Numbered from the stretch's first letter, positions 51,787-60,890 are shown. The stretch: DNA of 64,000 nucleotides from Rubritalea marina DSM 17716 (GCF_000378105.1 NZ_KB899258.1:1-64000), one strand, 5' to 3'. Program-made: numbers and translations. The notes: generated by a model from the sequence alone, not told the origin.

Positions 51787-54417
51787 TTATTTGCGTTTGA
51801 AGAGCTGGCTGAGTGCGACTTCTTTGATCATGCTGCCGATCGGGTAGTCATCGGCTTTGAGTTGTTCCATAATAGCGTCAACCTCATTTTGGTCTGAGAA
51901 TTGTACGGTGCGGCCGAGGGCGTACGATAGCATCGATACGACGAGTTCGCGAGCGACAAGATCATCTTTCTCGAGGAGCAAGTCTTTGAGCTCGTGGATG
52001 TTGGTGAATTTGGATCCGTCTGGTAGGGAGCTCGTTGGGTCGACTGGCAATTCTTTGCCTTTGACGAATTCGAAGTCTCTCCATCCGCCGATGGCGTCAA
52101 AGTTTTCCAACCCGTAGCCGATGGCGTCCATTTGTTTGTGGCAGGAAGAGCAAACTTTTTGGCGTTGGTGCAGTTTAACCAACTGGCGGTTGGTGAGTGG
52201 TTCGTTGGTCTGGGTGCCGAGCTCTGGGACGTTTGGTGGTGGTGGGAGTGGTTTGTCGTGGAGTAATTTTTCTTGGAGGAAGGCGCCTCGGATGACGGGG
52301 GAAGAACGTTCACCATTCGAGCCCAGCATGAGGAAGGCGGCTTGTGTGGTGAGGCCTCCACGCGGTGAGTCTTCTGGGAGCTTGACCTTGGTGAAGGCTT
52401 GGTTGATCTGCTCGACATCTTCGATGCCGTAGTGGTTGGCCAGTGTGTGATCGACGACCACGAAATCTGAGTGGATGAAGTTTTTGGCTGGTAGGTTCTC
52501 TTGGATGAGGGTGCCGAAGAATTGTTTTACTTCTTCTTTTGCAGCATAGCGAAGGCCTTGGCTGTAGCCTTGGTATTTATTTTGGTCGATGGTGATGGCA
52601 TCGAACCTAAAGAGGTCGGCCCATTGGGTGATGAATCCGTCTCGGAATGCATTGACGCGTGGGTCTTGGATCATGCGGTCAAGCTGTGCTGAGAAGACCT
52701 CAGGGTCTTGGAGATTCGCTTCGTAGAGTTCATCATCTGGGGGGGAGCTCCAGAGGAAGTACGAAAGGCGGATGGCGAGCTCGCGGTTGTTGAGCTTCTG
52801 CTGGCCAGTTGGAGCATCACTCGGTTCGACGATGTAGAGGAACTTCGGTGAGCTGAGAATGATGCTAAGCGCGTCAGCCATGGCGTCGTTGTAGCTCGCG
52901 CCCTTCAGTTGAATCTCGCGGGCGTATTGGTAGAGCTGCTCGATGTATTCTGGGTTTGGTTTCTGGCGGCGGAAGGCATGGTAAGCGAAGGTCTCGATGA
53001 GTTCGCGGTCAGTGATCCTCTTGGCTTTTATTCCGGGACCACGGCCATCTGGGAACATGAGGTTTTCGAGCAAAGATTGCTCTTTGTTGTAGTATGGGCC
53101 ATCGATTTCCATCCAATCAATCCACATGGAGGCCCAAGGATCGTCTCCCAGTAACGGTGCCTCACCTTTGCCGGCCTTCATGTTGCGCTGGTGACTGCCG
53201 CCCACGTAGTCGTGGCGCACGTCGATGGCGTGGCGGTGTCTTTGACCTGGCATCAATGGGATGTCGACCTCGATGGTCTGCGGGTCGGTGGAGGGTTGGG
53301 TGAATTTGTAGGTGCCAATGACGTCCTTGAATGTGTGCTGGACTCGGAAGACCTTACGGTTCTCCGGTGGGTTGCCTACGTAGCCGCCGTGGACGCGAAG
53401 CTTGTAGTTGCCACGTGGGTCGATGTGTCGTGCAATGTGGGCGTCAAAGCCATTGCTGAGGCCGGTGAGATAGATGCCATCCTTGGCTTGAGGAAGCTCG
53501 GTGTAGCGGCGAGGTAGGTCGACACGCCAGAGGAACTGGCTGAAGAGGATGGAGGCATCACCTGCGTCTTTGAAGCCCATTTCTTTCCAGCTTTTGCCTT
53601 TCTTTTTCATCGCCATCTGGGCATCGCCTTTTTTCACGATCTCTAGGTATCTTTTGAGCTTTTCCTCGGCTTTATCTTGGCGTGTCGCTTTCGCTTCTTG
53701 GTGTGGTTTTGGAAGCCATTCCAGCGCTTGCTTGGCGGTGAATTTGCCGGCCTCGAGGTAGTCCTCGAAGTCATTGGAGGTGAAGAATTGGTCGTTCCCT
53801 ACGGTGTCGAAGTTTTCCGATTCGATGTCCTCTGGGACCATGTCGCGCGGTGGCACGAAGCCAAGGAGGGCCTTGACGCTATTGTTGTATTCGCGTTGGT
53901 TGAGGCGGCGCATCTTGATCTCACCCTTGTGGTTGGCCAGTTGGATACGAGCGTCCTCAATGTGGATGCTAAGGGTGTCGAGCATCTTCACGAGCTCGGG
54001 CTCGCTCGGTTGGTCTTCATCCCAGGGCGGCATGTCTCCACTGTGGAGTTGGTCTAGCACATCTTGCCAGCGTTGAGCGGTGTCATTGTCGGCGATGGAC
54101 CAGTCGATGGTATCCAAGCGCACTTGGCCTTTTTGTTTGTCTGGGCCATGGCAGTCGATGCAGTAGCGATCCATGAAGACCCTGGCGGTCTTGATGTCGG
54201 CTTCTTCGATTCGTGGCTTGTACTTGATCACTTTTTTGTGATCTTTTTCGATGAGGCGCAGTCTTTGGTAGACGGTGGAGCGGACAGCGACCACTTGTTC
54301 ATGCTCTGCGATGGTCTCTAGGTCGTATTCGAGAGCTTCGCTTAGCTCGGGCGCTTTGTAGCCAATAGCAAATGGCAGCATGATACAAAACAGAATGATG
54401 GCGATGAGTTTACTCAT
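51787..54417 (-). CDS. DUF1592-family exported protein with cytochrome c-like motifs
   Basis: 876 residues with a signal segment (~1-19). Residues 86-90 form C-x2-C-H (RYCIDCHGPDKQKGQ), a planctomycete cytochrome-type haem site, followed by DUF1587/DUF1592/DUF1588 regions (MRRLNQREYNNSVKALLGF; NRELAIRLSYFLWSSPPDDE). A second C-x2-C-H (KVCSSCHKQMDAIGYGLENF) lies near residue 750, with a DUF1585 end after it. The tandem haem motifs suggest a periplasmic electron-transfer role. The gene is followed by its DUF1552 partner, an arrangement widespread in Planctomycetes/Verrucomicrobia whose substrate is not established. Confidence 0.9.
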   Translation of the reverse strand: MSKLIAIILFCIMLPFAIGYKAPELSEALEYDLETIAEHEQVVAVRSTVYQRLRLIEKDHKKVIKYKPRIEEADIKTARVFMDRYCIDCHGPDKQKGQVRLDTIDWSIADNDTAQRWQDVLDQLHSGDMPPWDEDQPSEPELVKMLDTLSIHIEDARIQLANHKGEIKMRRLNQREYNNSVKALLGFVPPRDMVPEDIESENFDTVGNDQFFTSNDFEDYLEAGKFTAKQALEWLPKPHQEAKATRQDKAEEKLKRYLEIVKKGDAQMAMKKKGKSWKEMGFKDAGDASILFSQFLWRVDLPRRYTELPQAKDGIYLTGLSNGFDAHIARHIDPRGNYKLRVHGGYVGNPPENRKVFRVQHTFKDVIGTYKFTQPSTDPQTIEVDIPLMPGQRHRHAIDVRHDYVGGSHQRNMKAGKGEAPLLGDDPWASMWIDWMEIDGPYYNKEQSLLENLMFPDGRGPGIKAKRITDRELIETFAYHAFRRQKPNPEYIEQLYQYAREIQLKGASYNDAMADALSIILSSPKFLYIVEPSDAPTGQQKLNNRELAIRLSYFLWSSPPDDELYEANLQDPEVFSAQLDRMIQDPRVNAFRDGFITQWADLFRFDAITIDQNKYQGYSQGLRYAAKEEVKQFFGTLIQENLPAKNFIHSDFVVVDHTLANHYGIEDVEQINQAFTKVKLPEDSPRGGLTTQAAFLMLGSNGERSSPVIRGAFLQEKLLHDKPLPPPPNVPELGTQTNEPLTNRQLVKLHQRQKVCSSCHKQMDAIGYGLENFDAIGGWRDFEFVKGKELPVDPTSSLPDGSKFTNIHELKDLLLEKDDLVARELVVSMLSYALGRTVQFSDQNEVDAIMEQLKADDYPIGSMIKEVALSQLFKRK

Positions 54418-54866
54418 ATAGGTAGGTCGAAGAAATCGGGTCGCTAATACTGGGGGTATCAGCGTTGTATATACGAAGTACCTGTATGATATGTTTCATC
54501 GGGCTGGCTAGAATAAAATTTACAGAAGCATTTGGGGAATAGTGCCTAGTCACAGATTGGCCGAGCGAGTTGAAAGTCCACGCGATGAGTTGTTGTGGGG
54601 GTCCTGCTTTGTGTATCTTTTTGAAGATGTTGGTTTTGTGCTTGGTGTGAGGCTTTGCTTTGGGGTGCTGCATGGGACTTGTTTGCTTGGGTGATTGACC
54701 ACTCATGGGGTAGAGGGGTTCTGAGCCTTCCTAAGAAATGATGATTCCCCAAGCTGAGGGGCTGTGTTTAGGTGTAGTTTAGGAGATCGGAGGGTTTTGA
54801 TGTGTTGTAGCCAGCAGAAACGAATGAAATTTGATCCCTAGCTACAGCGATCTTCTAGAGAACAAT
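54418..54866. other. intergenic region, divergent promoters
   Basis: 449 bp between divergent genes with no credible protein-coding frame. Contents noted are an ATAC/GTAT dyad just upstream of the DUF1592 gene (near 54448-54461) and a CCCC/GGGG hairpin at ~54752-54766. It should carry promoters for both flanking genes; no specific promoter is strong enough to call. Confidence 0.4.
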
Positions 54867-55631
54867 ATGCCCATTAAATTCAAGCAATTCAGCATGCGAT
54901 TCAAGCCACTCACCCTCGGTCTCAGTCTTTTTTTAAGTCCGGTATTGCTGGGTGCTCCGGGCTCGGTAACCGTGGTGTACGAGCACAACACGCCGGGTCA
55001 TGCTGGCTGGATGTTCCAACGGGTGAAGGGGCCTAGCTCGAACGACTATGCTGATCGATCCATGGGGCATGCGACGGTAAGCATTCCTACCACCAATTTG
55101 GTGCAGGGCGCGAAAGCTCTGGCTCTGAAAGACAAAGTACAGGTACTCTTTGATGGCCTTGTGCCCACCAGTGATGGGCTCGATAAAAAGACGGGAGTGC
55201 AGGATTATGAACGTGCGATTTACTTTGATAATCAACCAAATGATGGGAGGCCTAATCGGGTGTTGATTTCATTGGATTCCGTGCAGCCGCTGTTTAAAAT
55301 CAATACCTACACGTGGCACGACAACATCCGAGCAAATCAGTTCTTCAAGGTCTATTATTCTGACGCGCCGGTGGCTCCAGCCTCTGGTGATGCCGTGGCG
55401 TCCGATGCTGAGTTGTTGGCAAATGGATGGAGCTTGCTGACGACGGTACAGACTCAAGCACCATCGCCGGAATCCCCACAGGTGGTGTCAAGTGTGCGCA
55501 GTACCTCACCAGCTCCGATGTGTCGCGCCAAACACATCCTTATCGATATTTTTCACCCCTTTGGGGAGAAGGTGCCTTTCGGTACCTTGTTTGGTGAAAT
55601 TGACATCCACACGACTCGCTCTGGCGAGTGA
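54867..55631 (+). CDS. exported protein of unknown function
   Basis: 254 residues from ATG 54867. A signal peptide (MRFKPLTLGLSLFLSPVLLG, ending near GAPGS) is followed by a beta-rich domain with VTVVYEHNTPGHAGWMFQRV, RVLISLDSVQPLFKINTYTW and a C-terminal HILIDIFHPFGEKVPFGTLF. It has only one Cys in the mature part and no recognised motif. An in-frame TTG at 54831 would add 12 residues. It has no co-directional partner. Probably periplasmic or secreted; function unknown. Confidence 0.65.
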   Translation: MPIKFKQFSMRFKPLTLGLSLFLSPVLLGAPGSVTVVYEHNTPGHAGWMFQRVKGPSSNDYADRSMGHATVSIPTTNLVQGAKALALKDKVQVLFDGLVPTSDGLDKKTGVQDYERAIYFDNQPNDGRPNRVLISLDSVQPLFKINTYTWHDNIRANQFFKVYYSDAPVAPASGDAVASDAELLANGWSLLTTVQTQAPSPESPQVVSSVRSTSPAPMCRAKHILIDIFHPFGEKVPFGTLFGEIDIHTTRSGE

Positions 55632-55642
55632 TGGTCCGCGCG

Positions 55643-55930
55643 TTATCGGGCGGAATCAAACCAAGTGTGGGGGCATGATGGGCATTGTCTAGCACGCGCT
55701 GTGCGGCAGAGTGTGCCGCATGCCGGGCAGCGGTTGAGTTGGCTTTCTAGGCGTTGGCAGGTGGTGTTGAAGAAGTGTTCAGGACCACTGCTTAGGAGGG
55801 CTTCTATCTCTGGGCTGCGATCGATCCAGCGAGTCTGGAACAACTCGCGCACAGCGGGGAACTCACACTGCGCGATCATACGCTGGACTTCGAGGTTACG
55901 CCAAGCGGCTTGCTCGCTGGTGCTGAGCAA
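55643..55930 (-). CDS. small zinc-ribbon protein, TTG start
   Basis: 95 residues from a TTG at 55930 that has GAGGT about 10 nt upstream; no ATG is available in this frame up to the preceding stop. The C-terminus holds two Cys pairs, CPACGTLC and CPSCPHTWF, a treble-clef/zinc-ribbon pattern. The N-terminal half (AAWRNLEVQRMIAQCEFPAV) is helical. It may bind nucleic acid or protein. It lies downstream of serB and is possibly co-transcribed. It could alternatively be longer through an unusual start, since the frame is open for another ~35 codons. Confidence 0.5.
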   Translation of the reverse strand: MLSTSEQAAWRNLEVQRMIAQCEFPAVRELFQTRWIDRSPEIEALLSSGPEHFFNTTCQRLESQLNRCPACGTLCRTARARQCPSCPHTWFDSAR

Positions 55931-56033
55931 ACTGCGGTGACCTCGAAAAAGGTGAATGTGCTGTGGGTCGAGTTGGATGGTGGTAGTGGGAGTGTGCGTT
56001 AATAGAATGAGGGCACTACCGTTGGAGGCGTGC

Positions 56034-56666
56034 TTAGACGAGTGCTAGCAATTCGTCTAGCTTGTAGATGAAGTGGTCTGAGCCTTCTTGGACTTTCGGG
56101 CGCGGGGTGTATCCACCGTAGCCGATGAAGCAATCGACTTCTGGTTTTGTTTCGAGATCGGACACTCCATCGCCGACCATCACCACCGTGTCGGGAGAGA
56201 ATTCTTGCTTGAGTTGCTGGATGATCTCGGGCTTGCCTCCGTTGTAGGTGGTTGGGTAGCTGTTGTCGAAGCGTAGGTACTTGCCTTCGGAGTCGAGTTC
56301 TAGGGGGACGGCTTCGATGCGCTCGATTCCGAGGAACTCGGCGAGGGGTTCGATGAGGCGCTTGAACCCACCGGATAAGATAGCGATCGTCCAGCCTTTT
56401 TCGCGCAGTGTGTTCAGTGTGCTCACTGCGGTGGGTTCGACCGTGTCGATGTAGAGTTGGCCGATGGTGCTGCAGGTCGCTTGGTCTGGGCGAATGATGT
56501 CGAGACGGCGGGCGAAGACCTGATCGAGCGGGACTTCGCCATTCATGGCCGCATTGGTCAATGCTTCTACTTCAGCGAAGACTTCTGGGCCCTTGGCGCG
56601 TGCGAGTTCATCGATACCCTCGATTGAGGATAGGGTGGAGTCACAGTCAAAGATGATGAGTTTCAT
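56034..56666 (-). CDS. serB: phosphoserine phosphatase-type HAD hydrolase
   Basis: 210 residues with the HAD motifs in order. Motif I is IIFDCDSTLSSIEGIDELA (D7/D9), motif II AILSGGFKRLIEPLAEFLGI (SGG) with a following Lys, and motif III VVMVGDGVSDLETKPEVDCF. It matches SerB, which hydrolyses O-phosphoserine to serine, although substrate choice in this subfamily varies. Start and length are typical for the short form without an ACT domain. It is 49 nt downstream of the L,D-transpeptidase gene on the same strand. Confidence 0.87.
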   Translation of the reverse strand: MKLIIFDCDSTLSSIEGIDELARAKGPEVFAEVEALTNAAMNGEVPLDQVFARRLDIIRPDQATCSTIGQLYIDTVEPTAVSTLNTLREKGWTIAILSGGFKRLIEPLAEFLGIERIEAVPLELDSEGKYLRFDNSYPTTYNGGKPEIIQQLKQEFSPDTVVMVGDGVSDLETKPEVDCFIGYGGYTPRPKVQEGSDHFIYKLDELLALV

Positions 56667-56715
56667 AGTGGGTCGGTGTGGTATGTTTGAGTGGTGGTTG
56701 AGCTGCTTTGAACGA

Positions 56716-57174
56716 TCATGGGGTGATCATGATCAAAGTGTCTGGAGCCAAAGCGTCATAGAGTTCGATGATGTCCTGGTTGAGCATGCGGACGCAGCCC
56801 ATGGAGCAAGGCTGGCCGATGCGGGACTCATGGTTGGTGCCATGGATGTAAATGTAGCGTTGCTTGGTGTTGGCGTTCATTTCTTGGATGCCGTCGAGCC
56901 AGATGATGCGTGAGGTGATGAGGTCTTCGCTGCTGGGCTGTGCGGGGTCGTGTGTGCCTATTGGCTTGCGGCCTTTGAAGATTGTCATCGGGGCTGCGCC
57001 TTGCCCGATCATCTCGGCTATTTGGAAGCGCCCGATGGGTGTGCGGTATGAGCCCTCTTCAAAGCCCACTCCATTTTCTGCGGTGGAGATGGGGTATTCG
57101 CCGAGTAGCTCATCACGCTCATCGTAATGGCGTAGGCGTTGCTTGTGGACTGAAATGAAGATGCGAGCTGGCAT
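56716..57174 (-). CDS. small L,D-transpeptidase (YkuD)
   Basis: 152 residues that consist of little more than the YkuD catalytic domain. YIYIHGTNHESRIGQPCSMG then CVRMLNQDIIELYDAL gives the H...S-x-G-C active site (Cys in SMGCVRM). No signal peptide is visible: the chain begins MPARIFISVHKQRLRHYDER, which is the start of the domain itself. Export is therefore unclear; either it acts through another route or the true start was missed. It cross-links peptidoglycan if exported. Confidence 0.85.
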   Translation of the reverse strand: MPARIFISVHKQRLRHYDERDELLGEYPISTAENGVGFEEGSYRTPIGRFQIAEMIGQGAAPMTIFKGRKPIGTHDPAQPSSEDLITSRIIWLDGIQEMNANTKQRYIYIHGTNHESRIGQPCSMGCVRMLNQDIIELYDALAPDTLIMITP

Positions 57175-57185
57175 GCTGTGGGAGT

Positions 57186-58337
57186 TTATTGAGCTGGTGG
57201 GCGTAGGGCAATGACGGAGTTGTGCCCCCCCATGCCAACGGCGATCTTGAGGATGCTGCCAGTGGCTGGGCTCGGGGTGGTGGGGAGCGTGAAAGGAGCG
57301 GGGGGGGGGCTGAGTGGGAGGTTTGGCGGCAGCTGTTGCTCTCTGAGGTGGTGCGCGAGTATTGCTGTGTCTAGGGCGCCGCTAGCCCCCACTGTATGTC
57401 CGGTAAAGGGTTTGAGCGGGTGAAGTGAGATGGGAGATGTGGGCTGAAGGGCGTCGATGAGTGCGCGCTCCTCGGCTAGCGAGTGCAGTCGCGTGCCCGA
57501 TGCATGCGGGCAGATTGCCCTGATCGTGTCCGCGCCTCCCAGCGCGTTGCTGGCTTCGACAAGTAGCTGGCGTAGCCCCGCGCCGTCGTTGGGCATGCCG
57601 ATGGGAGAATCTGCATCTGAATTGCACCAAAACCCGTCAATACTCGGAGCCTGGGTGTCAGGGATGTTACTCAGCACCAGAGCGCAGCCGGCTTCACCAG
57701 GGAAGAAGCCTGCGGTCTCTGGGTGGTAGGGATCATTGATTCCGCTGGTGCTCAGGACGCCGGTCTTGACGTAGTCGTTGACGATTTCAGGAACGAGAGG
57801 GAGCTCGATGCCTAGCACGATGGCGTGATCGACGATGCCGCACTTGAGCATCATGAGTGCGTGGCCAATGGCGTCCAGTGAGGCGGCGCAGCCAGAGGAG
57901 ATGGTTTGCCAAGGTCCAGTGATGCCAAGCTCGATGGTGACGGCTGAAGCTATCTCACCGTGCATCGAATTGGATGCCGCCATGAGTTTGATTGGTCGGC
58001 GTCCTGGCCAATCACTGAGCCAGGCGTTGCCTCGTGATGAACCCGCGATGACTGCGGCGCGCTTGAGGGCTTCGCCATCGAGTCCCGCATCTGCGACTGC
58101 TTGTTTGGCGCAATGGATTGCGAGGGCCGAGCCCGGAGCCCACTTGCGTGAGTTGAGGAGCTTGCGGTCTTCGATCCAGGCGCCTTGGAGCTCGGCGCCG
58201 TTGAGCTGGTCGGCAAAGAAGTCGCTCAGCGGTCGCAAGCCTGAGCGGCCGGCCAGCATTGCGGCTTGGTGCGCCTTGAGGTCGTGCCCGAGCCCTGAGA
58301 TGGCTGAGATTCCGGTGATGGCAACGGTGTGCTTCAA
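57186..58337 (-). CDS. beta-ketoacyl-ACP synthase-like protein
   Basis: 383 residues of thiolase fold with the KAS I/II active-site elements. The nucleophile is Cys150 (TISSGCAASLDAIGHALMML), the first His lies in AICPHASGTRLHSLAEERAL and the second in KPFTGHTVGASGALD. It should condense acyl-thioester with malonyl-ACP. It differs from housekeeping FabF in length (usually ~410) and in lacking neighbouring fab genes. It follows bioB in the same direction, separated by a terminator hairpin. A dedicated fatty-acyl or pimeloyl-related role is possible but unproven. Confidence 0.82.
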   Translation of the reverse strand: MKHTVAITGISAISGLGHDLKAHQAAMLAGRSGLRPLSDFFADQLNGAELQGAWIEDRKLLNSRKWAPGSALAIHCAKQAVADAGLDGEALKRAAVIAGSSRGNAWLSDWPGRRPIKLMAASNSMHGEIASAVTIELGITGPWQTISSGCAASLDAIGHALMMLKCGIVDHAIVLGIELPLVPEIVNDYVKTGVLSTSGINDPYHPETAGFFPGEAGCALVLSNIPDTQAPSIDGFWCNSDADSPIGMPNDGAGLRQLLVEASNALGGADTIRAICPHASGTRLHSLAEERALIDALQPTSPISLHPLKPFTGHTVGASGALDTAILAHHLREQQLPPNLPLSPPPAPFTLPTTPSPATGSILKIAVGMGGHNSVIALRPPAQ

Positions 58338-58387
58338 AACCTAAAGAATGTGGTGAGTTGAAGAATGAGTCGCGGGGTGGAGACATC

Positions 58388-58414
58388 AAAATGCCCCACG
58401 CTTGGTGTGGGGCA
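58388..58414 (-). terminator. rho-independent terminator of bioB
   Basis: On the minus strand, an 8-bp stem TGCCCCAC/GTGGGGCA (7-nt loop) is followed by TTTTG. It lies ~37 nt after the bioB stop and before the ketoacyl synthase gene. Confidence 0.8.
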
Positions 58415-58450
58415 CTGAGAGAAGTTGGTGGATTTTACCGAGGAATCAGC

Positions 58451-59446
58451 CTAGCTGCAGCATGGGCTAGCTTCCTTGGAGCAATCAGCCTGCGGTGCTG
58501 CCATGTTGGGGTTTGGCTGTTTCGCTGAGAGTCCGAGTTGCTTGATGAGGTTGAGGTCCTTCTGCACACTTGGGTTTTGTGCGGTGAGGAGTTTGTCGCC
58601 GTAGAAGATAGAGTTTGCTCCTGCGAAGAAGCAAAGTGCCTGTCCTTCTTCGGAAATCTGAGTACGACCTGCTGAGAGGCGAACCTTGGCCTTGGGGATC
58701 GCGATACGAGCAATGGCAATCATGCGCACGACGTCGAAAATAGTTACTGGGTCAGACTCACCCAGTGGTGTGCCCGGCATGGGCATGAGTGAGTTGATTG
58801 GTACGGACTCCGGCTGTGGGTTGAACTCGGAGATCGTCTCGATCATTTTCAAGCGATCTTCATCATTTTCGCCGAGACCGAGGATGCCGCCACAGCAGAC
58901 AGACATACCGGCGTCTTGCGCATTGCGGATGGTGCGGAGACGGTCGTCATAGGTGTGGGTGGTGACAATGTTTGGGTAGTGTTCGCGAGAGGTGTCTACA
59001 TTGTGGTTGTATGCAGTTACTCCAGCCTTTTTGAGGATTGTGGCTTCCTCCGGGCCGAGCTCACCGAGAGTCACACAGACCTCCATGCCTAGCTCAGAAA
59101 CTTCTTCAATGATGTCGACCACTTGGTCGAAGCGCTTGGTGCCCTTGCGCACGCCTTTCCACGCTGCGCCCATGCAGAAGCGTGTGGAGCCGGAGTCGTG
59201 GGCTGCGCGAGCGCGCTCGATCACAGCTTCCTTTTCCATGAGTCTTTCGACCTGAACACCTGAGTTGTATCTAGCGGACTGAGCGCAGTAGGAACAATCT
59301 TCGGAACAACCGCCAGTCTTGATCGAGAGTAGGGTGCACAGTTGGATTTCGTTGTCAGCCCAGTTGGCATCGTGTACTTCACGTGACTTCTTGATGAGAT
59401 CAAATAAAGGGAGATCGTGGAGTGCTTTTAATTCTTCGAATTTCAT
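58451..59446 (-). CDS. bioB: biotin synthase
   Basis: 331 residues from ATG 59446; a longer in-frame stretch upstream overlaps the next gene and lacks family character. The radical-SAM cluster motif GGCSEDCSYCAQSARY (Cys47, Cys51, Cys54) and the later GGILGLGENDEDRLKM and GRTQISEEGQALCFFAGANS segments are diagnostic. It inserts sulfur into dethiobiotin to make biotin. The C-terminus is Cys-rich (QADCSKEASPCCS), an unusual extra. No other bio genes are in the window. Confidence 0.94.
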   Translation of the reverse strand: MKFEELKALHDLPLFDLIKKSREVHDANWADNEIQLCTLLSIKTGGCSEDCSYCAQSARYNSGVQVERLMEKEAVIERARAAHDSGSTRFCMGAAWKGVRKGTKRFDQVVDIIEEVSELGMEVCVTLGELGPEEATILKKAGVTAYNHNVDTSREHYPNIVTTHTYDDRLRTIRNAQDAGMSVCCGGILGLGENDEDRLKMIETISEFNPQPESVPINSLMPMPGTPLGESDPVTIFDVVRMIAIARIAIPKAKVRLSAGRTQISEEGQALCFFAGANSIFYGDKLLTAQNPSVQKDLNLIKQLGLSAKQPNPNMAAPQADCSKEASPCCS

Positions 59447-59469
59447 GATGTTTGAAAGTGGTGCTTGGC

Positions 59470-60165
59470 TTACTTTACCCAGCCTTTGTTGGTGCTGGGT
59501 AGTTGGCTTTTCGCTAGAGTGCTGTAGTCGGTTTTTCCTCGAGCGCTGATCATTGCAACACCAGTGGCTCGCTTCCAGTAACGATTCATACTTTCGCCTG
59601 TATAGCAACCCCAGCTTTTGCAAATGGCTCCCTTGCTGAACGCTCGACCACTCAGCTTGCGGAGGTCAGTTTCGTGAATCCAAGCGGCCGATACGCCAAG
59701 GATTTGTGAGGAATAATCGAGTAAAAAGCAATGTTTGTTAGAGTGGCCGAAGTAGTGGAACGAACGAGTCCTTCCGGCAGGGAGGCGGTTGAGGTGGTTG
59801 ATGAATTCGTCGCCGGTATTGATCCAGATGAGTCGGGCGCCGCGCTTGTTTGCTTGTTCTTGGATCCAGCGTGTGTAGGGCTTGCCGTCTTCCCGACCGC
59901 GTAGAGAGTAGCCTAATTTGTAGACGTACCAATTGATGCGACTCTTCGGCAGCCCTTGTGCTTTTTCTTCTGCACGGATGAGATCGATGTGGAGTGTGGC
60001 TGCGCGGATGAAGTTTGCCCACCAGCGATCGTGTTGGTCTGGCTCGATGCGGTATTGCTCCCACTGACGGAGCGCAGGGCCTCCAGATAAAACCAAATGC
60101 TCATTCGCACGGCTGCAGTGACCGAGTAGAGTGATGAGCATGATCGTGAGCCATAGACGCTGCAT
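59470..60165 (-). CDS. exported protein with caspase-like His/Cys pattern
   Basis: 231 residues with a signal peptide (~1-21). No family is recognised with certainty, but the second half has FHYFGHSNKHCFLLDYSSQI (His137 and His141) followed 46-50 residues later by KSWGCYTGESMNRYW (Cys187). This H-x-G-H-S...S-x-G-C spacing recalls the catalytic dyad of clan CD (caspase/clostripain-like) peptidases. The first half is helical and basic. It is probably a periplasmic protease-like protein; catalytic activity is inference. It lies 23 nt upstream of bioB on the same strand. Confidence 0.6.
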   Translation of the reverse strand: MQRLWLTIMLITLLGHCSRANEHLVLSGGPALRQWEQYRIEPDQHDRWWANFIRAATLHIDLIRAEEKAQGLPKSRINWYVYKLGYSLRGREDGKPYTRWIQEQANKRGARLIWINTGDEFINHLNRLPAGRTRSFHYFGHSNKHCFLLDYSSQILGVSAAWIHETDLRKLSGRAFSKGAICKSWGCYTGESMNRYWKRATGVAMISARGKTDYSTLAKSQLPSTNKGWVK

Positions 60166-60335
60166 GGTGTCGAGAATGGTATGAAGCTCTGCCCCTGTGA
60201 AGGTTAAAATGGCAATCTGGGATGATTTTCGTCCGTAGTGATTTGTTAGGGTGTTAGGTGTGAGTGTTTTAGCAATCTAAAATTTTGAGAATTGGACATT
60301 GGCGGGGCTTGAATGAGTGTTTATACCATTGCTAG

Positions 60336-60890
60336 ATGCGCTGTCCGAGATGCCTACATAAGATGCATTTGACTGCCAATGAATGTCCCCACTGCGGACT
60401 GACATTGGAGCAGTTGGATGATGTGTACGCTGGATTTGATCGGATGGTGAAGAGTCCGCAGGACGGAGCTGGTGTGTTGCGTGTGGCGCAGCGTCGTCAT
60501 TTGGCGAAGGTGGTGCAGGGTATTGAGCGCCGGTTTCCACAGATTTGTTTGAGAGTGGTGACCTGTGGTTTAGGTCGGGATCAATCGGTGCAGAGCTATG
60601 GATTTTGGTTGATGAATCGTGGTGAATTTGTGGACATGCCAGAGGCTGCGCACGAGCAAGGACTGGTGCTCTTGGTGATTGATGCGCAATCGTGTGAAGC
60701 ATGCTTGCACTTCGGCTATTTGCTGGACTCAGGGGTGGACGAACGCGAGTCATTTGAAGCATTGCGGAAAGCCCATCCCTATCTGATCGAGAGCAATTAT
60801 TATGAAGCCAGCAAGGTCATGCTGGTGGGAGTGGAAAAATATTTGAAGCGTCTGTACAAGCGTGCCAAACGAAGGGCCAAGGAGGTATGA
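60336..60890 (+). CDS. TPM-like protein with N-terminal zinc ribbon
   Basis: 184 residues. The N-terminus is a zinc ribbon, C3-x2-C6 and C17-x2-C20 (MRCPRCLHKMHLTANECPHC). The rest (RGEFVDMPEAAHEQGLVLLV; YNEASK-like YYEASKVMLVGVEKYLKRLY) resembles the TPM domain found in photosystem II repair and phosphatase-like proteins. It has no signal peptide or membrane segment. It overlaps the next gene by 4 bases (ATGA), and that gene has a similar domain with an anchor, suggesting the two form one complex. Confidence 0.62.
   Translation: MRCPRCLHKMHLTANECPHCGLTLEQLDDVYAGFDRMVKSPQDGAGVLRVAQRRHLAKVVQGIERRFPQICLRVVTCGLGRDQSVQSYGFWLMNRGEFVDMPEAAHEQGLVLLVIDAQSCEACLHFGYLLDSGVDERESFEALRKAHPYLIESNYYEASKVMLVGVEKYLKRLYKRAKRRAKEV

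Noticed and set aside
51332-54321. Plus-strand open frames opposite the DUF1552 and DUF1592 genes
   Set aside because: They lie entirely within well-supported minus-strand genes and show no family features.
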